From the NCBI GenBank assembly GCA_902490145.1, contig CABUCT010000052.1:1-8202 (forward strand): a stretch of 8,202 bases of DNA. The letters are read 5' to 3'. The stretch's first letter is position 1; every line of letters begins with the position of its first letter. This document shows positions 1 through 5,791 of the stretch, in pieces. Position numbers and translations under genes: made by a program. The notes beneath the pieces are model-generated. The model was not told the origin of the DNA. It was given only the letters and a program-made list of their open reading frames with translations, and did no database searches. Source of the DNA: an uncultured Oscillospiraceae bacterium (GTDB lineage: Bacteria > Bacillota > Clostridia > Oscillospirales > Acutalibacteraceae).

Positions 1-16
1 TTTTTACGGGATAACT

Positions 17-35
17 CCTCCGGCTATGCCGGAGG
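17..35 (-). other. GC-rich hairpin enclosing a Shine-Dalgarno-like sequence
   Basis: This is a perfect 8-bp stem (17-24 with 28-35) around a 3-nt loop. Read on the minus strand, its 3' arm ends in GGAGG and continues as GGAGGAG. That is a strong ribosome-binding sequence, about 14 nt before the left edge of the window, so a start codon could lie at or just past the edge. If so, the stem would hide the ribosome binding site of the gene behind the T-box. The alternative is a terminator for a plus-strand gene ending left of the window, because the plus strand continues TTTCTGTT, a weak U-tract. The sequence cannot decide between these. Confidence 0.45.
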
Positions 36-50
36 TTTCTGTTGACAAAT

Positions 51-84
51 AAAAATACTCCTTTGACTTTTCTGCCAAAGGAGT
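51..84 (-). terminator. Second terminator-like hairpin after the T-box
   Basis: A 9-bp perfect stem, ACTCCTTTG (57-65) with CAAAGGAGT (76-84), encloses a 10-nt loop. On the minus strand it is followed by ATTTTTATTTG, a reasonable U-tract. It lies about 12 bp past the T-box terminator stem and does not include the T-box sequence, so tRNA binding should not disrupt it. It is either a back-up terminator or a sign that the leader is uncoupled from its gene. Confidence 0.55.
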
Positions 85-400
85 AAAAACAAAAATGTCC
101 TTGACAGAATGATACTATCTGTCAAGGACGAATAACGTACTCATATTGAAAGTACGACACTATCCGCGGTGCCACCTTGAATTCACGGTCTGACCCGTGC
201 ACTTAGCAGGATACCAATATATCCCCGGCAAATGACGTCTGCCTGCAACGTCGCAGAATACTTTGTGACGATCACATTTGACTGCACCCTCAGCGGTCCA
301 TTTGACAACTTGTTTCTTGCCTGATTCTCAGCATCGCAGGTTCTCTGTAAAGGCATCATTGCCGTTATCTCCGCTTCAACGGTTTGGAATATTAAATTAA
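84..400 (-). promoter_or_regulatory. T-box riboswitch, predicted tRNA-Trp-sensing
   Basis: This is a complete T-box leader read on the minus strand. Stem I is closed by AGCGG (375-371) with CCGCT (296-292), and a distal AGAGA bulge and CCTG/CAGG stem are visible. The specifier-loop strand reads AAATGGA. Placing the codon just before the conserved purine gives TGG (300-298), which is Trp. A stem III candidate is CACGG/CCGTG (199-195 with 188-184). The T-box AAGGTGGCACCGCGG (178-164) matches the family consensus AGGGTGGNACCGCGG at nearly every position. Its AAGG pairs with CCTT next to the terminator, forming the antiterminator. The competing terminator is a 12-bp stem (97-108 with 118-129) followed by ATTTTTGTTTTT. 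The bulge base C after UGG would pair with a G discriminator base, as expected for bacterial tRNA-Trp. The regulated gene, presumably Trp biosynthesis, transport or TrpRS, lies left of the window. Confidence 0.93.
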
Positions 401-405
401 TATGA

Positions 406-434
406 ATTATATCACTGAATCTCGTGGGTGTCAA
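406..434 (-). promoter_or_regulatory. Consensus sigma-A promoter of the T-box leader
   Basis: On the minus strand a perfect -35 TTGACA (434-429) and a perfect -10 TATAAT (411-406) are separated by exactly 17 bp. Transcription should start near 399, a short distance before the base of T-box Stem I. Such a strong promoter fits a gene controlled by termination rather than by initiation. Confidence 0.9.
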
Positions 435-469
435 TAGGTTTATGCAAATTGTTTCAAGCGATTCATATT

Positions 470-702
470 TATTATTACAAAATACTTCAACTTATCCTTT
501 ATTGCCTTTCCCTTTTCTGGAGGACATTGTGGCTGCTTATCATCCTCAGACTTAAGCTTGTTTTAATTTTCCCGCTCAATGATACCGTATTTCTGCTTCA
601 CTTGAGCAATATACAGATTGCTAACCTTCAAGCCGCTATGTTCCAAAACATAATCCTTGATTCCCTGATAAATAGCCTTCTTCCTTGATCAGTCAAATCC
701 AG
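470..702 (-). pseudogene. Decayed C-terminal extension of RlmD
   Basis: The minus strand directly after the rlmD stop codon still encodes a broken peptide. In the rlmD frame, LDLTD follows the TAG (702-688). After a one-base shift the reading continues as RKKAIYQGIKDYVLEHSG and KVSNLYIAQVKQKYGIIEREN (685-566). A TAA at 565-563 interrupts it, and then come KSEDDKQPQCPPEKGKAIKD and KLKYF (to 479). From memory, many clostridial RlmD proteins carry such a tail after the methyltransferase domain, with YIAQVKQK and QCPPEK-type motifs and an ending like KYFGMI. The ancestral rlmD therefore probably read through this region. The lesions are TAG in place of a sense codon, a 1-nt loss (or 2-nt gain) near 687, and a TAA at a likely Tyr codon. 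I do not know the function of the tail. Plus-strand ORFs here are antisense shadows. Confidence 0.7.
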
Positions 703-2109
703 CTAGTCCATACTAAGATTAATCTCAATATGTTGCTTGGCATTAAGCTTCGACAACAAGCATACCGTCTCGACATGAGGTGTGCGAGGAAACATATCAA
801 CAGGCACAGCTTTTTTCAATTTATATCCTTGTTTTTCAAATAGAACTACATCTCTTGCCAATGTTGACGGATCGCAGGAAACATAAACTATTTTTGAAGG
901 GGTCAGTTTCTGTGCTATAATATCTATCAAAGACTTGTCACAGCCCTTTCTCGGAGGGTCGATAACCACGATATCAGGGTGTTCCCCTCTATTTGACAAG
1001 GTTTTTGCAGCACCCGATGCATCATCGCAAATAAATTCAGCATTATTAATATTATTATTTTCTGCGTTCTTAATAGCATCTTCAACCGCCTGGGGAACTA
1101 TTTCAACTCCTATAAGCTTTTTAAGATGTCTGTTCTTTGCGATTATAAGCCCTATTGCACCCGTTCCACAACACAAATCAAGTAAAATATCATCGGGACT
1201 CGGATCAGCAAATTCCATTGCTTTTTCAAAAAGACGGGTTGCCTGTGCATGATTCACCTGATAAAAAGACAGCGGAGACAGCATAAATTTCACTCCGCAT
1301 AACACGTCGGTTATTACCTCTTTACCAAAAAGAACATGACATTTTTCACCCATGATTACATTGCTTTTTTTGATGTTTACATTAACCAATATGGACTTTA
1401 TATTCGGAATTCTTTCGGTGAGCATATTTACAAGTGCCGACCTTTCGGGTAACGATTCTCCGTTAATAACCAAGCAGACCATTATTTCTCCGCTTTCAAA
1501 TCCTTTTCGAATATAAAGATGACGTATGATTCCTTTGCCTGTCATTTCGTTATATACTGAAACTTTGTATTTCTCAATATATTCAACTATTATTTCTGCT
1601 ATTTTCCCAAATTCAATCGGTTGAAGTTTGCAATCCCTGCAATCGGTTATACGATGGCTTCTTGGTGCATAAAATCCAATCCTTACATTCCCGTTTTCAT
1701 CCAGTCCAACCGGAAGCTGAGCTTTATTGCGGTATCTGTATATATTTTCACATGGAATTATATTTTCGGGAATTAAATCAGTTTTTGCAATATGTTTCAA
1801 ACAATCTGCCACACGCAGATATTTTATTTCGCATTCGTTTTCATATGAAATATGTCTGTATGAGCATCCTCCGCATCGTCTGAACACATCGCAATCGGGT
1901 ACAATCCGACTTTCGGATTCTTTTATTATATCAATAACTTTTCCATAAAGATAGTTTTTACAAACCTTTATTATTCTTACCTTAACGACATCTCCAACCG
2001 CTGTTTCGGGAACAAATACCGTCATGTTATCTACACGTCCGACACCGTTTCCCTCAGAAGTCATTCCGGTTATTTCAATCTCTGTCTCACTATTTTTAAC
2101 AAACGTCAT
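703..2109 (-). CDS. rlmD: 23S rRNA (uracil-C5)-methyltransferase, RlmD/RumA family
   Basis: This SAM-dependent enzyme methylates C5 of a uridine in 23S rRNA, m5U1939 or, as in some Firmicutes, also U747. The 468-aa protein starts with a TRAM RNA-binding domain (about 8-63). The 4Fe-4S ligands of the RumA type are C73, C79 and C82 (C-x5-C-x2-C) plus C160. The SAM-binding motif DLCCGTG is at 311-317 and DPPRKG at 384-389. The catalytic nucleophile is C412 in SCDPSTLARD, and the likely general base is E447 in HVETV. The start is supported by an AAGGA-type site just upstream of the ATG. The gene sits 44 bp after a terminator and so probably has its own promoter; a GATAAT at 2133-2128 is possible, but the -35 is poor. 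The gene stops at a TAG right after a methyltransferase domain ending in HIEINLSMD, and a decayed C-terminal extension follows. The core enzyme looks intact. The choice between RlmD and the dual-site RlmCD cannot be made from sequence alone. Confidence 0.93.
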   Translation of the reverse strand: MTFVKNSETEIEITGMTSEGNGVGRVDNMTVFVPETAVGDVVKVRIIKVCKNYLYGKVIDIIKESESRIVPDCDVFRRCGGCSYRHISYENECEIKYLRVADCLKHIAKTDLIPENIIPCENIYRYRNKAQLPVGLDENGNVRIGFYAPRSHRITDCRDCKLQPIEFGKIAEIIVEYIEKYKVSVYNEMTGKGIIRHLYIRKGFESGEIMVCLVINGESLPERSALVNMLTERIPNIKSILVNVNIKKSNVIMGEKCHVLFGKEVITDVLCGVKFMLSPLSFYQVNHAQATRLFEKAMEFADPSPDDILLDLCCGTGAIGLIIAKNRHLKKLIGVEIVPQAVEDAIKNAENNNINNAEFICDDASGAAKTLSNRGEHPDIVVIDPPRKGCDKSLIDIIAQKLTPSKIVYVSCDPSTLARDVVLFEKQGYKLKKAVPVDMFPRTPHVETVCLLSKLNAKQHIEINLSMD

Positions 2110-2144
2110 TATTCTCTTCCTTGAAATATTATCTGTATGTTTTT

Positions 2145-2182
2145 TATCTAAAAAACTGATTTCGCAAAAAACGAAATCAGTT
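2145..2182 (-). terminator. Intrinsic terminator after mgsA
   Basis: An 11-bp perfect stem, AACTGATTTCG (2154-2164) with CGAAATCAGTT (2172-2182), encloses a 7-nt A-rich loop. On the minus strand it runs into a six-T tract and lies about 20 bp after the mgsA stop. It separates the minD-mgsA transcript from rlmD. Confidence 0.85.
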
Positions 2183-2203
2183 CTTTAATTTAAATTCCGG
2201 ATT

Positions 2204-2611
2204 TTATTTTTTGATTGGATTTACAATGTTCCGCCAATCCATATCCCCTCGCTCAAGTCCGTGAATGAGAACCTCTGCGGTAGCAATATTAGTTGCAACA
2301 GGTATATTATGAACATCGCAAAGACGAAGAAGATTTGCATCATTAGGCTCATTTGCTCCCTTGGTTATAGGATTGCGAAAGAAAAGCAAAAGGTCGATTT
2401 CGTCACATCCGATACGAGCTGCTATCTGCTGATCCCCGCCCTGTGCACCGCTTAAATACTTTTGTATTTTCAGCCCTGTGGCTTCGGAAATAAGCTTTCC
2501 CGTTGTGGCGGTAGCACACAGATCATGACGATTGAGTATTCCGCAATATGCTATACAGAATTGTACCATCAATTCTTTCTTTGAGTCGTGTGCGATAAGT
2601 GCAATATGCAT
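2204..2611 (-). CDS. mgsA: Methylglyoxal synthase, with altered active-site positions
   Basis: MgsA converts dihydroxyacetone phosphate to methylglyoxal plus phosphate, a bypass that relieves sugar-phosphate build-up. The chosen start gives 135 aa beginning MHIALIAHDSKKELM, normal for the family. The ATG three codons upstream (2620) directly abuts the GGAAAGG site (2627-2621), whereas the ATG at 2611 has a 9-nt spacing. Numbered from 2611, the phosphate-binding HDSKK is at 8-12 and the catalytic Asp is D60 in SGAQGGDQQI. The C-terminal LLRLCDVHNIPVATN-ATAEVLI block is well conserved. The loop between them is unusual: FFRNP, then ANEPND. Aligned to E. coli, D91, H98 and D101 are all Asn (N80, N87, N90). 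The family assignment is secure, but full activity is less so. It lies 19-28 bp after the minD-like gene and is co-transcribed with it. From memory, mgsA lies near min/rodA genes in several clostridia. Confidence 0.9.
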   Translation of the reverse strand: MHIALIAHDSKKELMVQFCIAYCGILNRHDLCATATTGKLISEATGLKIQKYLSGAQGGDQQIAARIGCDEIDLLLFFRNPITKGANEPNDANLLRLCDVHNIPVATNIATAEVLIHGLERGDMDWRNIVNPIKK

Positions 2612-2639
2612 ATCTTTCATCCTTTCCGTGCATTGTGTT

Positions 2640-3389
2640 TTATGATAATTTTAATAACTTCTTAAGATTCGGAAGAGGAATATTCTCTCCGATTATACGT
2701 TTTGCAATACGGTCAAAAGCAGATTTTGCCATTCCCTCATTCGGCAAAGTTCCATTCGTAAGACATTTAAAAATCCGATCGTCCTCAGGTATAAGTCCCA
2801 ATATCATTGCACCGATCGAATCGGACATATCATCAAGATTTGCTACTTGTTTGTTTTTTATCATCACAGGATCAATTTTGTTAAGCACAAATGAGATCCT
2901 GCATTCCGGAATCAGATTCTTAAGATTCTCACAATATACCGAAGCAGAACGCTGTGACATAGGATCGGGTGCGGTTACAATAATACTTTCAAACTTTTGA
3001 AGTTCAGTTTCAAACGAAAAATCAAGTCCAGAAGGCCGGTCAATAATAACAAAATCGTATTTTTCCGAAAGCTTGTTTAAAGCCTTACTGCACACATTAG
3101 TTAAACAATCCTGATCAAGAGGGTGATCAGGTGCGGAAATAAATCCGAAAGATGAATTTTCCACCACAACTGCATCAAAAATATCGCATTTTTCACTTGC
3201 AACATCGCCCAAATCAAATACAGATTGATCACCATTACTGAACATAAGATCAACCGAACGCAGCCCGCAGTCGGTATCAATAATAACAACGGATTTTGAA
3301 ATGTTGCAAAGGGCTTTCCCGATATTCACCGAAAAAGTGGTTTTACCCACGCCGCCTTTGCCGGAGCCGACACAAATAATTCGCCCCAT
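2640..3389 (-). CDS. minD: MinD-family (ParA/MinD) P-loop ATPase
   Basis: MinD is a membrane-associated ATPase that positions the division septum by recruiting MinC and being cycled by MinE or DivIVA/MinJ partners. This 249-aa protein has the deviant Walker A GKGGVGKTT (10-18) with signature Lys 11. A MinD-like DTDCGLRSVDLMF follows (38-50), resembling the DxDxGLRNLDL motif of the family. VFDLGDVASEKCDI is at 57-70 and Walker B VIIDRPSG at 114-121, where MinD usually has IDSPAG. The C-terminus LPNLKKLLKLS could be a short amphipathic membrane helix but is weaker than in typical MinD. The ATG follows GGAGG by 5 nt. It is the first gene behind the promoter at 3439-3467, with mgsA next. No minC or minE is present in the window. 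It could be a MinD-like ATPase with another cargo, but MinD is the best family match. Confidence 0.82.
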   Translation of the reverse strand: MGRIICVGSGKGGVGKTTFSVNIGKALCNISKSVVIIDTDCGLRSVDLMFSNGDQSVFDLGDVASEKCDIFDAVVVENSSFGFISAPDHPLDQDCLTNVCSKALNKLSEKYDFVIIDRPSGLDFSFETELQKFESIIVTAPDPMSQRSASVYCENLKNLIPECRISFVLNKIDPVMIKNKQVANLDDMSDSIGAMILGLIPEDDRIFKCLTNGTLPNEGMAKSAFDRIAKRIIGENIPLPNLKKLLKLS

Positions 3390-3438
3390 AACATCCTCCA
3401 GTCGTCATATTATCCAATAAATCTTATTAACCTATAAA

Positions 3439-3467
3439 ATATTAACACAAAAATTCCAGTATGTCAA
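3439..3467 (-). promoter_or_regulatory. Promoter of the minD-mgsA unit
   Basis: On the minus strand -35 TTGACA (3467-3462) and -10 TAATAT (3444-3439) are 17 bp apart, with a TGT extended -10 just upstream of TAATAT. Transcription should start near 3432, giving a leader of about 43 nt before the minD start. This shows that minD-mgsA need not depend on readthrough from the gene upstream. Confidence 0.85.
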
Positions 3468-3587
3468 TTGATTGAACGCCATTTAAACTTAAAATCTTAC
3501 ATTTTATATAGAAAAATTCAAGAATAAAATCGAAATACGCATATAAGGGTTCTTTATTTCAGCTTTTTATTGATTTTATGAAATCAG

Positions 3588-3604
3588 ATGATTAGTATAA
3601 TCAT
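3588..3604 (-). terminator. Weak hairpin after the hexomutase gene
   Basis: A 7-bp AT-rich stem ATGATTA/TAATCAT with a 3-nt loop lies 15 bp past the hexomutase stop. A second short inverted repeat (TGATTT..AAATCA, about 3571-3586) follows it on the minus strand. There is no good U-tract on the minus strand; the T-run lies on the plus-strand side. It may help end the nrdD-nrdG-hexomutase transcript, but I call it weakly. The rest of this 230-bp spacer is AT-rich and holds only the minD promoter. Confidence 0.3.
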
Positions 3605-3619
3605 TTTTAACTATATTTA

Positions 3620-5131
3620 TTACATTAAATAGCTGTCTATCTGTTCAAAGTTAAGTTCAGGATAATTATCCAAAAACTCTTTAACCTGTTTGACCATTTT
3701 AAGACATCCACCCTGTTCATTGCTTTCAACATTCAATGGCATAACCGGATCATGAACCGACAAACGAAGTAAAAACCATCCGTTCCCGCAGGAAGAATCA
3801 CAAAACACTCTTATTCCCTCACGGTTATCATCTGCAATTGACCAACCCTGTTTCACCTTGGCATAATGATCCAGTTCTTCAAGAACTTTTTCACCATAAG
3901 TTCTGAAATCCTTTTCATTTATCTCCATACGAAGTTCACAAGTTTCATACGGTTCTTCCAAACTTCCGATAAGATTTTCGATACTCTTCCCCTGCTTTTT
4001 AAGTGATGCGAGAAGTATTACTGTGCGAGTCATCAGATATGCTCCGTCATCCAAAAAGTAATTATCCTTGAAAGCAGCGTGACCGCTGGTTTCAATTGCC
4101 AAAGGTGCAACGTTTCCCGCTTCGGTAAGCTCGATAGCTTTGTTTATTACATTTCGATAACCACGCTTATAGCGATAGTGTTTTCCGCCTATTTGCTCAA
4201 TAAATTTTTTAAGTCCCGTACTCGTAACCGAATCTGTAACTATTGTTCCACCCGGATATTTTTCGAGTGCCATAACAGAAGCTAATGCTATTAAACGATT
4301 ACGATTTATTTCATTTCCTTTGTTATCTACACATCCGGCACGATCAACATCAGTATCAAAAATCAATCCAAGATCAGCCCCGCTGTTAAGTACAGCTTTT
4401 TTTATAGACTCCATTGCATCAGGATTTTCAGGATTCGGAATATGATTCGGAAACATTCCGTCCGGATCTAAGAACACCGAACCGGTTACATCAGCTCCCA
4501 GCGGTTTTAAAACCTTTTCGGCATAAAATCCACCCACTCCATTACCCGCGTCAACCACAATATGAAATCCTTCAAGAGCAGTTTTTTCATCATTTGCACC
4601 AACACCCCTGACAATCATCTTTCGAAGCGAGTTACAATATTCATCCATATAATCAAGGTTTGTAACACTTCCGTGTTTGGTTAAATCAGGATCGCTGCTC
4701 TCACATATTTTAAGAATTTCCGAAATATCGTTTCCTTGAAGTCCGCCGTCCTTTGTGAAAAATTTAAGCCCGTTAAGCTGATAAGGATGATGAGACGCAG
4801 TAATCTGGATCGTTCCGTCCACATCGTGATCAAGAGTTATCATAAACATTGACGGAGTTGAAGAAAGTCCGCAATCAATTACATTTACTCCACTCCCGGT
4901 TAATCCTTTTGCGGCGGCATTTCGGATCCTTTCACCCGAAATCCGACAGTCACGACCGATTGCAACCGTAAGGTTTTCGGTGTTTTTTCCTGTTTTTTTG
5001 CTAAGCCACTGTGAAAATGATGCAGCAATATTTAAAACTGCTTCATCGGTCAAAGCAATTTCTTTTTCATTTGTTTTAACAGCTGTTCCACGGATATCGG
5101 TTCCGCTTTTTAAACTTTTATAATCTATCAT
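3620..5131 (-). CDS. Phosphoglucomutase/phosphomannomutase family protein
   Basis: This is an alpha-D-phosphohexomutase, interconverting hexose 1- and 6-phosphates (glucose, mannose or a related sugar) through a phosphoserine. The 503-aa protein is of normal length. Phosphoserine S113 lies in TASHHP (111-116; TASHNP in most relatives). The metal-binding loop is DTDVDRAG (259-266) and the sugar-specificity loop ETSGH is at 347-351. The last domain lacks the usual SGTEP phosphate loop and instead has WFLLRLSVHDPVMPLNVES (452-470). From memory, a similar sequence occurs in a plant/bacterial subgroup of the family. Substrate preference cannot be read from the sequence. The ATG is preceded by GGAG with a 6-nt spacer and lies 14 bp after the nrdG stop, so the gene is almost certainly in the nrdD-nrdG operon. 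The metabolic link to dNTP synthesis is not obvious. Confidence 0.88.
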   Translation of the reverse strand: MIDYKSLKSGTDIRGTAVKTNEKEIALTDEAVLNIAASFSQWLSKKTGKNTENLTVAIGRDCRISGERIRNAAAKGLTGSGVNVIDCGLSSTPSMFMITLDHDVDGTIQITASHHPYQLNGLKFFTKDGGLQGNDISEILKICESSDPDLTKHGSVTNLDYMDEYCNSLRKMIVRGVGANDEKTALEGFHIVVDAGNGVGGFYAEKVLKPLGADVTGSVFLDPDGMFPNHIPNPENPDAMESIKKAVLNSGADLGLIFDTDVDRAGCVDNKGNEINRNRLIALASVMALEKYPGGTIVTDSVTSTGLKKFIEQIGGKHYRYKRGYRNVINKAIELTEAGNVAPLAIETSGHAAFKDNYFLDDGAYLMTRTVILLASLKKQGKSIENLIGSLEEPYETCELRMEINEKDFRTYGEKVLEELDHYAKVKQGWSIADDNREGIRVFCDSSCGNGWFLLRLSVHDPVMPLNVESNEQGGCLKMVKQVKEFLDNYPELNFEQIDSYLM

Positions 5132-5145
5132 TTGTTTCTCCGTGT

Positions 5146-5667
5146 TTATTCGTCCCAGAGGACAATATTTTTATTTCTTAACGTTTTTGGAAGGTCAATT
5201 ACCCTTTGATTCGAAGATCCTCTGAATCTTAAAGAAATATCTTTTTTTGCCTCTACATATCTTCCGTCCACAAGAACATCTATTAAAGACAAAAGCTCGT
5301 CCGTTGCCTCACAATAAGGATATGCCGACGGATTTTTGATTTCTTCCAAGGTAAATCCGGAATACGACCAAATCGTCTTTTCGGGATAAAGCTTTTTCAC
5401 ACGTTTCACAAAAGGAAGAAGTGTGACCTGATTCTTTGGTTCAAAAGGTTCTCCTCCAAGCAATGATAACCCGTTTATATATACCGGTTCAAGCATTTTT
5501 ATTATTTTTTCTTCGGTTTCTGATGTGAAAGGACGACCGTAGTTAAAATCCCATGTTTCCGGCTGAAAACAATTTTCACAATGATTTGTGCATCCGGAAA
5601 CGAACAGGCTTACCCTTACTCCGATCCCATTTGATATATCACAGTTTTTAATTGCTCCGTAGTACAT
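5146..5667 (-). CDS. nrdG: Anaerobic ribonucleotide reductase activating protein (radical SAM)
   Basis: NrdG is the activase that uses a 4Fe-4S cluster and S-adenosylmethionine to create the glycyl radical on NrdD in the anaerobic cytoplasm. The 173-aa protein has the family's usual length. It opens with MYYGAIKNCDISNGIGVRVS, typical of NrdG. The cluster ligands are C26, C30 and C33 (C-x3-C-x2-C), and the SAM-contacting GGEP is at 71-74. The C-terminal part has the DVLVDGRY and RFRGSSNQRVID motifs of the family. The ATG follows AAGGGG by 7 nt. It lies 124 bp downstream of nrdD, and that gap holds a long inverted repeat and a small ORF. It shares the nrdD promoter as far as I can see. Confidence 0.95.
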   Translation of the reverse strand: MYYGAIKNCDISNGIGVRVSLFVSGCTNHCENCFQPETWDFNYGRPFTSETEEKIIKMLEPVYINGLSLLGGEPFEPKNQVTLLPFVKRVKKLYPEKTIWSYSGFTLEEIKNPSAYPYCEATDELLSLIDVLVDGRYVEAKKDISLRFRGSSNQRVIDLPKTLRNKNIVLWDE

Positions 5668-5686
5668 ATCATTTCCCCTTAAATCC

Positions 5687-5746
5687 TTAGCTAAACCAAA
5701 CAGGGGTGATTTCCGGACCTCTACGCAAAAACTGCATTAAAAGCAT
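5687..5746 (-). CDS. Candidate 19-codon small ORF between nrdD and nrdG
   Basis: ATG at 5746 to TAA at 5687 encodes MLLMQFLRRGPEITPVWFS. An AAAGGA lies 3 nt upstream, closer than ideal; the in-frame internal ATG (5737) has a 12-nt spacing. The ORF ends 19 bp before the nrdG start, and its second half is encoded by the 3' arm of the inverted repeat at 5698-5780. I do not recognise the peptide. It could be a chance ORF, a leader peptide whose translation opens the hairpin, or part of a small repeated element. Confidence 0.3.
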   Translation of the reverse strand: MLLMQFLRRGPEITPVWFS

Positions 5747-5780
5747 TATTCCTTTACGCAGAGAACCTTCACCCCTGTTT
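5698..5780. repeat. Long imperfect hairpin / inverted repeat in the nrdD-nrdG gap
   Basis: AAACAGGGGTGA (5698-5709) is the exact reverse complement of TCACCCCTGTTT (5769-5780), a 12-bp perfect stem. The 59 nt between them can pair further (GG/CC, CTCT/AGAG, CG/CG blocks). On the plus strand it is followed by a T-run, but no plus-strand gene ends here. On the minus strand the following TTTGGTTT is a poor U-tract. Likely roles are an intercistronic structure that sets the NrdD:NrdG ratio, or a short palindromic repeat that inserted here. I see no target-site duplication. Confidence 0.65.
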
Positions 5781-5791
5781 TTTATATTTTA

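Noticed and set aside
183..434. Minus-strand 83-codon ORF beginning MTPTRFSD
   Set aside because: It runs through the T-box leader and begins inside the promoter. The structured RNA explains the region fully.
428..688. Plus-strand 86-codon hydrophobic ORF
   Set aside because: It is antisense to the rlmD tail remnant, whose minus-strand reading gives recognisable motifs. There is no good ribosome binding site; the hydrophobicity comes from reading A-rich coding sequence backwards.
3101..3289. Minus-strand 62-codon ORF
   Set aside because: It is an alternative frame inside the MinD-like gene, with no independent signal.
5698..5780. The inverted repeat as a transposable element (MITE)
   Set aside because: The 12-bp terminal repeats are suggestive, but I find no target-site duplication and only one copy in the window. 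I kept it as an unclassified repeat.
5698..5785. The nrdD-nrdG hairpin as a plus-strand terminator
   Set aside because: It has a T-run on the plus strand, but no plus-strand gene precedes it; both flanking genes are on the minus strand.
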